Virus record (IMG/VR): IMGVR_UViG_3300047094_000624
Location: 1 to 60,582 of that record
Length of the DNA: 60,582 bases
Direction: 5' to 3' (one strand)
From: a virus
The notes below the pieces were generated by a model. That model ran no database searches. It saw nothing but the letters and a program-made list of their open reading frames with translations, and was not told the origin of the DNA. Shown here one piece after another: positions 27,363-37,104 of the stretch. Position 1 is the first letter of the stretch. Every line of letters starts with the position of its first letter. A program made the position numbers and the translations under genes.

Positions 27363-28418
27363 TTAAAGAACCAAATTTCCAAATAAAAGCCATGTATTAG
27401 TATCAGTTTTAAGTAATCCTGCTACAGCATATTGAGCATATAGTTTTAACCTATTACCTTCTGATTGAACAGTAACTCCACCAGTTGCAACAATACTTGT
27501 TTGACCAGTACCTAATTGAGCAATGTTTATCATACTTCCTATAGGAAAAGGCGCAGTTGAATTAAGTGGAATTGTAATCGTATTAGCGCTTGAATTATTT
27601 GTTTGAATAACTGCATCTTTATCAGTTATTGCTAATGTGTAATTAGTAGTAACTCCTGTGTTTTGTAAACTAAATCCTTGAAGAGCATTATTAATTCCTT
27701 GCAATCCTTGAATGCCTTGAATTCCTTGTACGCCTTGTGGGCCTTGAACACCTTGTGGTCCTTGAATGCCTTGCAGTCCTTGTGGACCTTGAATACCCTG
27801 TGTTCCTTGTAGCTGTGCTGCTGGTCCTTGTACGCCTTGTGGGCCTTGAGTACCAACTAAGTTAGGAGTGTACTCAGCCCATACAGTTCCATCATAAATA
27901 GTTAATACACCAGTATTTGTATTTAACCAAGCATCTCCTGAACTTGGAGATACTGGAATTGTAGAAGATATTGTGTAAGTTCCAGGACCTTCAGTTCCTT
28001 GAATACCTTGAGTTCCTGCACCAGTTGCACCTTGAACACCTTGAGTTCCGGAAAAACCTGAAGCACTAACTTCTACCCATGTTAAGTTTGTACCATCGTC
28101 AATAAACGTGTACTCAATACCAGAGTTAGCGTCAACCCATCTATCACCTATTGATGGAGATACAGGTGGTGTTGTTCCAAAACTTATTGCAGCGTTAGGA
28201 CCTTGATTACCTTGTACACCTTGAACTCCTTGTAAACCTAAATCACCTTGAATACCTAATAAACCTTGAACACCCTGTAAACCTTGATTGCCTTGAATAC
28301 CAGCAACACCTTGTGCAGTTCCAACTGCTTTCCAAGAAACACCGTTCCAATACCAGGTGCGCCCGGAGTATGTATAAGTTTGATTTAAAAACGGGGTATT
28401 GGGAAAATCAATTGCCAT
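27363..28418 (-). CDS. Collagen-like fibre protein
   Basis: 351 residues: shared N-terminal module (MAIDFPNTPFLNQTYTYSG), Gly-X-Gln triplets, bead domain (GDRWVDANSGIEYTFIDDG), more triplets, a second bead of the variant type (SGDAWLNTNTGVLTIYDG), about 25 further triplets (ending about residue 250), and a C-terminal beta domain (VTTNYTLAITDKDAVIQTN ... LFGNLVL) that resembles the trimeric tips of short phage fibres. Confidence 0.82.
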   Translation of the reverse strand: MAIDFPNTPFLNQTYTYSGRTWYWNGVSWKAVGTAQGVAGIQGNQGLQGVQGLLGIQGDLGLQGVQGVQGNQGPNAAISFGTTPPVSPSIGDRWVDANSGIEYTFIDDGTNLTWVEVSASGFSGTQGVQGATGAGTQGIQGTEGPGTYTISSTIPVSPSSGDAWLNTNTGVLTIYDGTVWAEYTPNLVGTQGPQGVQGPAAQLQGTQGIQGPQGLQGIQGPQGVQGPQGVQGIQGIQGLQGINNALQGFSLQNTGVTTNYTLAITDKDAVIQTNNSSANTITIPLNSTAPFPIGSMINIAQLGTGQTSIVATGGVTVQSEGNRLKLYAQYAVAGLLKTDTNTWLLFGNLVL

Positions 28419-28429
28419 GGCTCACCTTC

Positions 28430-31366
28430 CTATGCGTTTGTAGTTGTTGTTACGGCACTGCTAGCGTCTGAAAATGCAGTAGTTGCTGCTGAGCCATAGT
28501 GGTTACCAAAAGCTCTCATACCGCTACATGTACCAGTTATTAAAATACCTGATAAAGCGATATTAGAACCTTGTTTAAACCCTCTATTAGCAATTATAGA
28601 GCTGTTAGTTACTGAGTCACTAAAGTAGATATGGTTATGCGTGTTGGTTGTAACTTGGCTTGGGTCTTTAGTTATATTGTTTGCAACCATTACGGCAGAA
28701 GAATTTGTTCTAACATCTATGCAATCTTGAGAAGTGTCTTCAATTCTGTTGTTAGCAATAACCCCATCAACAACAGTAACAAATAGGATTCCATCTCCTA
28801 GATTAGAACCAGTCCTTGTCACATTTTGTATTTGATTATTTGTAACAACTGCTCCATCTACGTTCCAAAGAGCAATAGCGTTAGTTCCATTTGTATTAAG
28901 GATAATGTTATTACTAATAGTTATATTTTGACTTTGTTGAGGAACTGTTTGAGTAGTTGTAGTATCGTCCGCCCCACCATCAAGGCCTATTGCAATTCCT
29001 CCATAGCAAGAGTTAATTGTGTTGTTAGCAATGATTAAATTCTTGTACATTACAAAAGTTCTAATTGCATATTCTGTTAATCCATCAAACTGGTTATTAA
29101 CCATCTTAACGTTGGTATGATAGTAACCAGCTGTATAAGAATGAGTTCCTATACCTGTAGGCCAGGCTGTAGTTCCAGGTGTTCCAGAAGCTCCAAAATA
29201 ACAATTATCAATAACTACATCTTCACAAGGAGTATCATCATAAGTACCAAATGCACCAAACACTGCAGAACTTTTAGCTAAATCTATTTGAATTGCTTCT
29301 GAATAACCGCGTCCTCCAGTATCTAAATAACCTAAGAATCTACAGTTAGTTATTCTCACGTTTTTACTAGAGTTAACTTCTATAGCGTGGTATCCACCAA
29401 CGTTAGTAACAGTTAAATCTTGAATAATAATGTTTTGACCATGACCGATGCTTATACACATAGCAGGTGTAGTTGGGAATGCTGTTGCTCTATTTTCCCA
29501 AATACCTCCGATAATCTTTATATTTGCTTGACCATCGTATCCGGTATAAGAACCGCCACCGTTTCCATTAATAATCATATTGGTGTTGTGTTCTCTAAAC
29601 ATAACAGCTTTTTGAGATAGTAATAAAGTGGTTCCTGTATAAATTTCTAATCTATTTTGTAAATTATATAAACCAGATGGAATATAAACAGTTCCACCAC
29701 CTGCATCTCTAGCAGCATCTAACGCAAGTTGTATTTTTGAAGATGAATCAGATTCACCAGCAACTACTGCATAATCTCTTACAACATCATAAAAGTTAGT
29801 TTGATTTAATCCAGAAAGTCCTGAAATACCTTGAGTTCCATTAAGGCCTTGAGGTCCTTGTAAACCAAATCCTTGTGAACCTTGAGTTCCTTGAGAACCT
29901 GTTGAACCTTGAGTACCGTTTGCTCCTTGACCAGCAAACAATCCAGCAGTACCTTGAATTGATAAACCTTGAATACCTTGCACACCTTGGTCGCCTTGAA
30001 TACCTTGCGTACCTTGAGCAGTTCCGGCATTACCTTGTAAACCTTGAATTCCTAAACCTTGCACACCTTGGTTACCTTGTAATCCCTGTACACCTTGCAC
30101 ACCTTGCGGACCATTAGAACCTTGAGTTCCTTGCCAACCAAATAATCCTTGCAATCCTTGAATACCTTGCAAACCAGATAAGTTTGTGTTGGACTCGAAC
30201 CATTCAAGACCATTCCATACAGAAACAGTTCCGTCATCTTCATTTAACCAAGTATCACCAACTGATGGTGATAGTGGAGGAGTTGGAGATATTGTGTAAG
30301 TTCCTGCGCCTTGTATGCCTTGTGCACCTTGTAATCCTGCACCTGTTGGTCCTTGAATACCTTGTACACCAGAAAAACCTGACGCAGAAGTTTCTACCCA
30401 AGTTTGATTTGTACCGTCATCAATAAATGTGTATTCAATTCCTGTATTTGAATCTACCCATCTATCACCAAGTGAAGGTGATACTGGAGGAGTTGCACCA
30501 AAACTTATTCCTGCGTTAAGACCTTGAAAACCTTGTGTTCCTTGTAAACCTGTTAAGCCTTGTGTTCCACTTGTTCCATCTGTTCCTTGTGCACCAATTG
30601 TTCCCTGAACACCTTGCATTGTTGCATCTGAACCTTGTAAACCTTGCACACCTTGTAAACCTTGTACACCAGAAAAACCAGATGCAGAAGTTTCAACCCA
30701 TGTTTGGTTTGTTCCATCGTCTACATATGTATATTCAATACCAGAATTAGAATCAATCCACCTGTCACCAACCGATGGAGAAACTGGTGGAACAGTATCA
30801 AAAGTAATTAAAGGATTAGAACCTTGTGGTCCTTGAATACCTTGTGCACTACCAGCAATACCTTGTAAACCTTGTATTGCTTCGCCTTGTAAACCTTGTA
30901 TACCTTGTGTTCCTTGCATATTTGCATCGGAACCTTGAATACCTTGAGAACCCTGTGCACCAGAAACACCTTGTGTTCCTGCAAAACCAGATGCGCTAAC
31001 TTCTACCCATGTTTGGTTTGTTCCATCATCAATCCAGGTATATTCAATTCCTGAATTACTATCAACCCAACGGTCTCCAATAAGTGGAGAAACTGGGGGA
31101 GTAGCACCAAAACTTATTGCAGCATTTGGGCCTTGAAAACCTTGTAAACCTTGTGTACCTTGTGCGCCTAATGAACCAGCAACACCGTCAGTTCCTTGCG
31201 TACCTGTTGTTCCCTGCGCACCTGGGTCACCTTGTGAACCTTGGATACCTGTTAAGCCTTGAGCAGTACCTAAAGAGTCCCACGCGGTTCCATTCCAAAT
31301 CCAAGTACGACCAGCCGCTGAATACGTCTGGCCTATGGAAGGAGTTAAAGGAAACCCAAATGGCAT
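28430..31366 (-). CDS. Collagen-like tailspike with parallel beta-helix
   Basis: 978 residues. The N-terminal third to half has the shared module (MPFGFPLTPSIGQTYSAAG), then Gly-X-Gln stretches with three bead domains (GDRWVDSNSGIEYTW) and one variant bead. From about residue 540 a pectate-lyase-like right-handed beta-helix starts (SSKIQLALDAARDAGGGTVYIP, YNLQNRLEIYTGTTLLL) with repeated N-ladder rungs (NIIIQDLTVTNVGGYHAIEV, NVRITNCRF). Such domains bind or cleave host surface polysaccharide; the catalytic residues cannot be read with certainty. Confidence 0.88.
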   Translation of the reverse strand: MPFGFPLTPSIGQTYSAAGRTWIWNGTAWDSLGTAQGLTGIQGSQGDPGAQGTTGTQGTDGVAGSLGAQGTQGLQGFQGPNAAISFGATPPVSPLIGDRWVDSNSGIEYTWIDDGTNQTWVEVSASGFAGTQGVSGAQGSQGIQGSDANMQGTQGIQGLQGEAIQGLQGIAGSAQGIQGPQGSNPLITFDTVPPVSPSVGDRWIDSNSGIEYTYVDDGTNQTWVETSASGFSGVQGLQGVQGLQGSDATMQGVQGTIGAQGTDGTSGTQGLTGLQGTQGFQGLNAGISFGATPPVSPSLGDRWVDSNTGIEYTFIDDGTNQTWVETSASGFSGVQGIQGPTGAGLQGAQGIQGAGTYTISPTPPLSPSVGDTWLNEDDGTVSVWNGLEWFESNTNLSGLQGIQGLQGLFGWQGTQGSNGPQGVQGVQGLQGNQGVQGLGIQGLQGNAGTAQGTQGIQGDQGVQGIQGLSIQGTAGLFAGQGANGTQGSTGSQGTQGSQGFGLQGPQGLNGTQGISGLSGLNQTNFYDVVRDYAVVAGESDSSSKIQLALDAARDAGGGTVYIPSGLYNLQNRLEIYTGTTLLLSQKAVMFREHNTNMIINGNGGGSYTGYDGQANIKIIGGIWENRATAFPTTPAMCISIGHGQNIIIQDLTVTNVGGYHAIEVNSSKNVRITNCRFLGYLDTGGRGYSEAIQIDLAKSSAVFGAFGTYDDTPCEDVVIDNCYFGASGTPGTTAWPTGIGTHSYTAGYYHTNVKMVNNQFDGLTEYAIRTFVMYKNLIIANNTINSCYGGIAIGLDGGADDTTTTQTVPQQSQNITISNNIILNTNGTNAIALWNVDGAVVTNNQIQNVTRTGSNLGDGILFVTVVDGVIANNRIEDTSQDCIDVRTNSSAVMVANNITKDPSQVTTNTHNHIYFSDSVTNSSIIANRGFKQGSNIALSGILITGTCSGMRAFGNHYGSAATTAFSDASSAVTTTTNA

Positions 31367-31409
31367 AAAAATCCTATCTAATGTATTACTAGTTTAGTGT
31401 GTTTTTCTT

Positions 31410-31709
31410 TTATTCACTTGGTCTTACGTCTTCAGATGCAGGTGGATATCCATATTCTGCACGTAATTGGTCATCCCATTCTGCAATTAAACTTTCGTTT
31501 GGAACCCAATCTAATGGTGGGAAAAAGTCATCGTATGCCTCTTCGTATGTGTCGTTGATTCCCGCATACTTTTTACCTGGTTTATCTCTAAAAGTTTCAA
31601 CCCATCTTCCAGGAAAATTAACTATTTCTTCTGAAGAACAAACTATTACTGTAATAACTTTATTGTTTTCATCTAAACAAGCGAAGTACTGCGCATCTTT
31701 TTCTTCCAT
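31410..31709 (-). CDS. Small conserved phage protein next to fibres
   Basis: 99 residues. The start QYFACLDENNKVITVIVCS and the segment DDFFPPLDWVPNESLIAEWD resemble small proteins often found beside tail-fibre genes in aquatic myoviruses. Acidic, probably a single small alpha/beta domain. Function unknown. Confidence 0.65.
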   Translation of the reverse strand: MEEKDAQYFACLDENNKVITVIVCSSEEIVNFPGRWVETFRDKPGKKYAGINDTYEEAYDDFFPPLDWVPNESLIAEWDDQLRAEYGYPPASEDVRPSE

Positions 31710-31716
31710 AAGTCTC

Positions 31717-32640
31717 CTAATTTCTATGTTCCCAAATAACTATTAATCCAGAACCACCTTCAGCTCCGCCTCCGCCTCCACCACCAGTATTAGGTGTTCC
31801 AACAGAGCTACCGTTTCCTCCGCCTCCTGCTCCACCAGTTCCATTTACTGATGCACCAGCACCGCCCCCTCCGCCACCAAATCTTGTAGTAATTGTGTTT
31901 CCTAATGAGTTAACAAATGTTGCAGGAAGTGGTGCTAATAAGTTTGGACCATCAGCCCCATTACCACCAGTATTACCAGACGCATTGCCTCCTTGAGAAG
32001 TAGAACTTCCACCACCAGCTCCGCCGCCGCCTGAACCAGCTCCACCATTAAATCCATAACCCGCGTTCCAAGTTTCACTACCAGATAATCTTCCCGAAGT
32101 TCCAAATCCTGCGTTACTTCCAGAACCACCGCCGGGTCCTCCAAGAAAACCAAATTGACCGTTGGCTCCGCCACCACCGCCACCAATTGAGTTTATTGCT
32201 TTTGCATCTCCTACTGAAGCCCACGCTCCCCAACTAAAAGTGTCATAAGTAGTTGTTGTAAAACGAGTTGGTTCTCCAATATCTCCTTCACCTGGTGCTT
32301 GGCCCCAGTTATAACCAGTAGCGCCACCTGGTCTTCCACCTCTACCTATCCAACAAAAATAAGTGTTAGCATCTCCTATATATAATTTTTTAATGTAATA
32401 AATATTACCTCCGCCACCGCCACCACCATAGTTATTTTGTCCTCCCCCTCCTCCGCCACCAACTAAAAGTAAATCTATGTATAAAACATTTGTTGGTCTA
32501 GTGTATGGAGCATTACTAGTAAAAAATATTGCAGTTCCTAATCCTGCAGCTACATTTGAATATTTTCTTTTTTGTGTACCAAAAGAATTTGTATTATCTA
32601 AAGAATGTAAATAAGAAGTACTTGCGCGTCTAATGCTCAT
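31717..32640 (-). CDS. Glycine-rich adhesin-like protein
   Basis: 307 residues. Beta strands at the N-terminus (AAGLGTAIFFTSNAPYTRPT, VLYIDLLLVGGGGGGG) lead into long Gly-rich stretches with the repeated pattern GGGGGANG/GGPGGGSGS. It ends GGSGLIVIWEHRN. It is a paralog of the downstream-overlapping gene upstream (32637-33581) and of 26525-27361. Overlap ATGA with the upstream gene. Confidence 0.75.
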   Translation of the reverse strand: MSIRRASTSYLHSLDNTNSFGTQKRKYSNVAAGLGTAIFFTSNAPYTRPTNVLYIDLLLVGGGGGGGQNNYGGGGGGGNIYYIKKLYIGDANTYFCWIGRGGRPGGATGYNWGQAPGEGDIGEPTRFTTTTYDTFSWGAWASVGDAKAINSIGGGGGGANGQFGFLGGPGGGSGSNAGFGTSGRLSGSETWNAGYGFNGGAGSGGGGAGGGSSTSQGGNASGNTGGNGADGPNLLAPLPATFVNSLGNTITTRFGGGGGGAGASVNGTGGAGGGGNGSSVGTPNTGGGGGGGAEGGSGLIVIWEHRN

Positions 32641-33581
32641 GATGAAAAATACTGCCTTATTTCTGCTCTACCACTGCCACCAAAAGAAGTAAACCCAGAG
32701 TTGTTTTCAGCCCCATTACCACCATTACCAGTACCAAATGCTCCATTTGCATTTCCACCACCACGTCCACCAGTACCGTAAGTTCCAGAAAAAGGAGTTA
32801 ACAATGCTTTACCAGGCCCAGGATTATTGTTACTGCTAGGAGGATTACCAAAACTTTGTTGAGCAGGTCCTCCTGCACCACCGCCTCCACCTGCAAATCC
32901 TGTACCTGTACCAGTATTAAAACTTCCTGCAGCACCTCTTCCACCTAATCCTGAATACACAATTCTTGTTCCAGAAAAATCTTCTCTAACAACTCCCCAA
33001 TGATTATTTGTTTCTCTATTAGAACCCATACCACCTGAAGTTGCGATAGTCCATGAACCAATTCCTCCACAAGGATGTCCACCACCAGCACCGCCTGGTG
33101 CAATTAATGTTCTTCTTAAATTTGATGAATCAACTCCTGAATAAACACCAAAATTAAAACTAGAAGATGTAGGAGTAAATATTGTTGGCCCGCCAGGTTG
33201 TCCCCATTGATTACAACAGCAGTTGCCTTGAGCTCCGCCAGCGCATCCCGTACCACCGCTTCCAATAATTATGTACCAAGTATCATAATCTCCTACATAA
33301 AATTGATTAACTTGAAATACAGCTCCTCCGCCTCCGCCTCCGGCTGTTCTTGCTCCTCCACCACACCCACCAGAACCACCAGAACCAACTAAAGCAATAT
33401 CAATCCAATGAACATTAATTGGTCGTGACCATGTTGTTGAAGATGTGTATGGAACTACAGAAGATGTTGAAGTTGGAATATAACCAGCGTTAACACGAGA
33501 ATAGCCTGAATCTAAAGTACGACCATTAGCTGCTGAATTAACACCAGATAAGATAGATGCTTGCGCTCTTCTTACTGCCAT
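32637..33581 (-). CDS. Glycine-rich adhesin-like protein, paralog
   Basis: 314 residues with the same plan as its neighbour: N-terminal AVRRAQASILSG, strand region TTWSRPINVHWIDIALVG, then Gly-rich segments, including a cysteine-bearing loop (GCAGGAQGNCCCNQWGQPGG). The tandem pair probably arose by duplication and may give alternative receptor-binding tips. Confidence 0.75.
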   Translation of the reverse strand: MAVRRAQASILSGVNSAANGRTLDSGYSRVNAGYIPTSTSSVVPYTSSTTWSRPINVHWIDIALVGSGGSGGCGGGARTAGGGGGGAVFQVNQFYVGDYDTWYIIIGSGGTGCAGGAQGNCCCNQWGQPGGPTIFTPTSSSFNFGVYSGVDSSNLRRTLIAPGGAGGGHPCGGIGSWTIATSGGMGSNRETNNHWGVVREDFSGTRIVYSGLGGRGAAGSFNTGTGTGFAGGGGGAGGPAQQSFGNPPSSNNNPGPGKALLTPFSGTYGTGGRGGGNANGAFGTGNGGNGAENNSGFTSFGGSGRAEIRQYFSS

Positions 33582-33584
33582 GTG

Positions 33585-33920
33585 TTATGAGATTTCTGTG
33601 CCGAATGCGGAAAATGAAACGCTAGAAGAAGATGAAGAACATCTTAAATATTTTCCAGCTTCCATAGTAATACCAAGAGTTAATGTAACTGTATCGTTTG
33701 CTGGAATAGATGCACCAAAAACAATAAACTCTGATGTTGCTGGAGCAAGTGCTGAAGTTACTGCAAGACGATAAGTTACTGCAGAAGCAGTTTGATTACA
33801 AATAGAAATTGTAGAAACTAACCAAGATTTACCAACACCTACTTGAGCACCAATAGTGTCATAAGTTGAAATTGTTCCTGTAGATGTAACTTGACCTAGG
33901 ACTTTATATGCAACAGCCAT
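33585..33920 (-). CDS. Small beta-sandwich structural protein, paralog of 52227-52562
   Basis: 111 residues. The core SWLVSTISICNQTASAVTYR ... SIPANDTVTLTLGITMEAG ... FGTEIS aligns with the protein at 52227-52562 (SIIAANTSASAVTFNFS ... IAANSVLTMDN ... SGVEIS). This is a common small phage structural family with a jelly-roll look. It probably caps or joins appendage proteins. Confidence 0.72.
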   Translation of the reverse strand: MAVAYKVLGQVTSTGTISTYDTIGAQVGVGKSWLVSTISICNQTASAVTYRLAVTSALAPATSEFIVFGASIPANDTVTLTLGITMEAGKYLRCSSSSSSVSFSAFGTEIS

Positions 33921-35951
33921 TTATGCTCCCATTAGTAGTAGTGGGCTTATTTGATTTAAATCAGTGTCTACCCAAATTGTATCGTAATTAGTGGCAGAAT
34001 TTTTAGCAAGGATTTGACCAATAGAACCACCAACAGGGATTCCACTTAATCCAATAGGTCCTTGATTACCTTGTAGCCCTTGCCCACCTTGCGTTCCACT
34101 ACCTTGGTTTCCTTGTAGTCCTTGTGGGCCTTGCACACCTTGAGCAGCAAAAAAACCATCAAGCCCTTGAATACCAAAATTTCCTTGTATACCTTGAGTT
34201 CCCTGAAGACCATCATTGTTTCCGTATGCTTCAAACCACTCAAGTCCGTCCCAAATATAAATCTTTCCTGTATCAGAATCTAACCAAGTATCTCCAGTTG
34301 CAGGACCTACTGGTGGAGTAGAAGAGATTGTGTAAGTTCCGGGCCCTTCAAAACCTTGCAAGCCTTGCGTACCTTGCATAGTTCCAGCAGGACCTTGTAT
34401 ACCTTGAGAACCAGCAAAACCAGAAGCTGAAACTTCAATCCATGTTTGGTTAGTTCCGTCATCAATCCATGTGTACTCAATACCAGTGTTTGAATCAACC
34501 CATCTATCTCCAATTAACGGAGATACTGGAGGAGTTGGTCCAAATGTAATTGCTGCATTAGGACCCTGTAAACCTTGCGCACCCTGTGCACCATCAGAAC
34601 CTTGTAAACCAAAACCTTGAGCACCTTGTGAACCTTGTGTTCCTTGGAATCCAACACCAGTTAAACCTTGTACACCAAATCCACCTTGTATACCTTGAAT
34701 ACCAGGGTCACCTTGAATACCCTGCAAACCTTGTGCACCAAAACCAGATGGACCTTGAACACCTTGTGCTCCAGAAAAACCACTTGCACTTACTTCAATC
34801 CAAGTTTGATTAGTGCCATCGTCAATCCATGTGTATTCAATTCCACTATTAGAGTCAACCCATCTGTCACCAATTAATGGGCTTGGTGGGGGAGTTGGAC
34901 CAAATGAAATTGCAGCGTTAGGTCCTTGTAAACCTTGAGCGCCTTGTATTGCTTCGCCTTGAATACCTTGCGTACCTTGAATACCTTGTCCAGCAAATGC
35001 ACCAGATATACCTTGTAGACCTTGGTTTCCTTGCGTACCTTGTGCGCCTTGTGAACCAGTACGTCCTTGAATTCCTTGTGCAGCTACTGCGCCAGCAATA
35101 CCTTGATTACCTTGTATTCCAACGCCTTGGATACCTTGTGTACCTTGCCCACCCTGTGTTCCTTGACGACCTTGTAATCCTTGGTTACCTTGTACACCAC
35201 GTTGACCTTGTAAACCTTGATTGCCTTGCAAACCATCTGTACCTTGTGTTCCAAAGTTTCCTTGAATACCACGTTGACCTTGTGCACCTTGCGTTCCTTG
35301 AAAACCTAATGTTCCTTGAAAACCTTGTGAACCTAAAGTTCCTTGCGCACCTTGAGTTCCTTGATTTCCTCTAGAACCTTGTACACCTTGTAAACCTTGA
35401 AATCCTTGTAGCCCACGTTGGCCTTGTATACCTTGTATACCTTGCGAACCAGAACCTGTTGCACCTTGTGCACCATCAGAGCCTTGTAAACCTAATGCAC
35501 CTTGTATTCCTGTGTTACCTTGTAAACCTCTTTGGCCTTGTAGACCTTGATTACCTGGTGGACCAAAATAACCTTGAATACCTTGAGGTCCTTGCATTGA
35601 TGCATCAGAGCCTTGAACACCTTGTATACCTTGAGTGCCTTGCGTTCCTTGTCTTCCTTGTAATCCACGTTCACCTTGTACTCCTTGTGAACCTTGAATT
35701 CCTTGTGGACCTAAATCACCTTGTATACCTTGAGTGCCTTGAAAACCTTGAGAACCTTGATTACCTTGTAAACCTTGGCGGCCTTGTAATCCTTGAGTGC
35801 CTTGAATTCCTTGTGTTCCATTATTAACATTTATAGGAGATTGAACAGATTGATTTATTTGTTGAGAATTAACAGTAATAACAATAGGAGATTGAGGAGT
35901 TACAGTGATGCCTTGAGCACCACACACGCACGGGTCTTGGTTACAAGGCAT
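33921..35951 (-). CDS. Long collagen-like Gly-X-Gln fibre protein
   Basis: 676 residues. The head (about 1-45) is different from the other fibres and contains CNQDPCVCG, which could cross-link a trimer. From about residue 46 to the end there are well over 100 Gly-X-Gln triplets interrupted by two bead domains (GDRWVDSNSGIEYTWIDDG and a near copy) and one variant bead (TGDTWLDSDTGKIYIWDG). It ends with a short non-collagen tail (ILAKNSATNYDTIWVDTDLN). It is the longest fibre shaft in the window. Confidence 0.85.
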   Translation of the reverse strand: MPCNQDPCVCGAQGITVTPQSPIVITVNSQQINQSVQSPINVNNGTQGIQGTQGLQGRQGLQGNQGSQGFQGTQGIQGDLGPQGIQGSQGVQGERGLQGRQGTQGTQGIQGVQGSDASMQGPQGIQGYFGPPGNQGLQGQRGLQGNTGIQGALGLQGSDGAQGATGSGSQGIQGIQGQRGLQGFQGLQGVQGSRGNQGTQGAQGTLGSQGFQGTLGFQGTQGAQGQRGIQGNFGTQGTDGLQGNQGLQGQRGVQGNQGLQGRQGTQGGQGTQGIQGVGIQGNQGIAGAVAAQGIQGRTGSQGAQGTQGNQGLQGISGAFAGQGIQGTQGIQGEAIQGAQGLQGPNAAISFGPTPPPSPLIGDRWVDSNSGIEYTWIDDGTNQTWIEVSASGFSGAQGVQGPSGFGAQGLQGIQGDPGIQGIQGGFGVQGLTGVGFQGTQGSQGAQGFGLQGSDGAQGAQGLQGPNAAITFGPTPPVSPLIGDRWVDSNTGIEYTWIDDGTNQTWIEVSASGFAGSQGIQGPAGTMQGTQGLQGFEGPGTYTISSTPPVGPATGDTWLDSDTGKIYIWDGLEWFEAYGNNDGLQGTQGIQGNFGIQGLDGFFAAQGVQGPQGLQGNQGSGTQGGQGLQGNQGPIGLSGIPVGGSIGQILAKNSATNYDTIWVDTDLNQISPLLLMGA

Positions 35952-37015
35952 TAGTCAAGTGTCACCTGTTGTGTAACAAACACCTGACCTTTAATATAAG
36001 TTTGCTGGAAATCAGGGTCTACAGTGGATGTTGCTTGTAAGTCCCAGAAAGCTCTTCTAGGTAAGTATTCAGTTTCAGAATTAGTAAGTTCAATTTTAAC
36101 AACACTTAAAGCATCAGTTTGAGATATTTTAGTTACTGTAAATGTTCCATATAATGCTGGAGCATTAGGATAAGTTCTAATTTGTGCTTTAAAGTTTAAG
36201 TTAGTTGTATTAAATGGAAAGTTAAATGTACATTCATATGAATCTCCTTGATAAAGAACAATGTCATAATTTTGAGCAGTAGATGGTGTTGGCGTTCTAC
36301 CATTAAGGTCATTTGTAATATAAACACGTTCTGGTCTTCTACCATCATCAATTTCTTGTGACATATATACAGGAACAAGTTTATTTGTAAGACGAGATAC
36401 TCTACGCAGTATTCCTATTTCTAAACGCCATAGACCAATATTTAATGCATGACACAGTTGATTGTATTGTTCCCAACGTTGATTAATAGTTTGCATTAAT
36501 TGTTGGTATCTTTCAGAACGAGGAATTGTTACTCCATCTGGAGCAAATATATTAATATCAAATGCAGCGTCAGTTGCTAATGCCCATAAGGCTTCAATAA
36601 CAGCAAGAATTGCTACTGGGTATTCCTCTACTGCTGGAATAGATGCTAAAGTTATAGCACTTCCAGTGCCATCAGTCCTATTATGAGAATGTTGAATTAC
36701 TGCAGTATTTATAAAAATACAAAGGTCATCATCTAAAAAGTATCTATTGGTTACGCCTGTTACGTTCACACTGGCTCCATTAGCAGGAGCTACAGCAAAA
36801 GTAATAATTCCAGTTTTTTGTTCAATGGTATATCCAGCAGGATATGGAATAGGAGTTCCAGCAACCAACACTGTGAGGTTGTCTAATTCAACAGGTTTAG
36901 CGTTTACGTAGAATCTAGTCTTCGTTCCATCACCAGTGGATGAATATACGAATTGCTTAGCCTCGTCACCGAGTTCTAGACGGACCCTAGAAAGTAGGTC
37001 TGCTAGTAGGGCCAC
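35951..37015 (-). CDS. Probable neck / head-tail adaptor protein
   Basis: 354 residues from a GTG start with GGAG. The N-terminus LADLLSRVRLELGDEAKQFV followed by GDGTKTRFYVNAKPVE is typical of phage adaptor or neck proteins, and the C-terminal part (VLYQGDSYECTFNFPFNTTN, LPRRAFWDLQ) looks like an Ig-type or BppU-like beta domain. It lies between the capsid group and the fibre genes, and so may form the collar to which fibres attach. Confidence 0.68.
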   Translation of the reverse strand: MALLADLLSRVRLELGDEAKQFVYSSTGDGTKTRFYVNAKPVELDNLTVLVAGTPIPYPAGYTIEQKTGIITFAVAPANGASVNVTGVTNRYFLDDDLCIFINTAVIQHSHNRTDGTGSAITLASIPAVEEYPVAILAVIEALWALATDAAFDINIFAPDGVTIPRSERYQQLMQTINQRWEQYNQLCHALNIGLWRLEIGILRRVSRLTNKLVPVYMSQEIDDGRRPERVYITNDLNGRTPTPSTAQNYDIVLYQGDSYECTFNFPFNTTNLNFKAQIRTYPNAPALYGTFTVTKISQTDALSVVKIELTNSETEYLPRRAFWDLQATSTVDPDFQQTYIKGQVFVTQQVTLD

Positions 37016-37079
37016 AGATTACTCCTCACGCTACCACTAAATCTTGTCAGTTATTACTTAAAAAATCTTTATAAACAAA

Positions 37080-37104
37080 ATAGCGGGCTACAAGAGCCCG
37101 CTAT
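37080..37104 (-). terminator. Intrinsic terminator after the capsid group
   Basis: Stem ATAGCGGGCT / AGCCCGCTAT (10 bp) with a 5-nt loop, followed on the minus strand by TTTTGTTTAT. It follows the 118-residue protein gene and would end transcripts of the head module before the neck and fibre genes. Confidence 0.8.

Noticed and set aside
34949-35827. Long plus-strand frames opposite the collagen-like genes (Leu/Val/His-rich)
   Set aside because: They are antisense shadows of the triplet repeats, with no ribosome sites and biased composition.
33921-35830. Dense short DNA repeats (CCTTGnnnnACCTTG) that look like a CRISPR or satellite array
   Set aside because: They are the codons of Gly-X-Gln triplets in an open frame; there are no equal-length spacers or long direct repeats.
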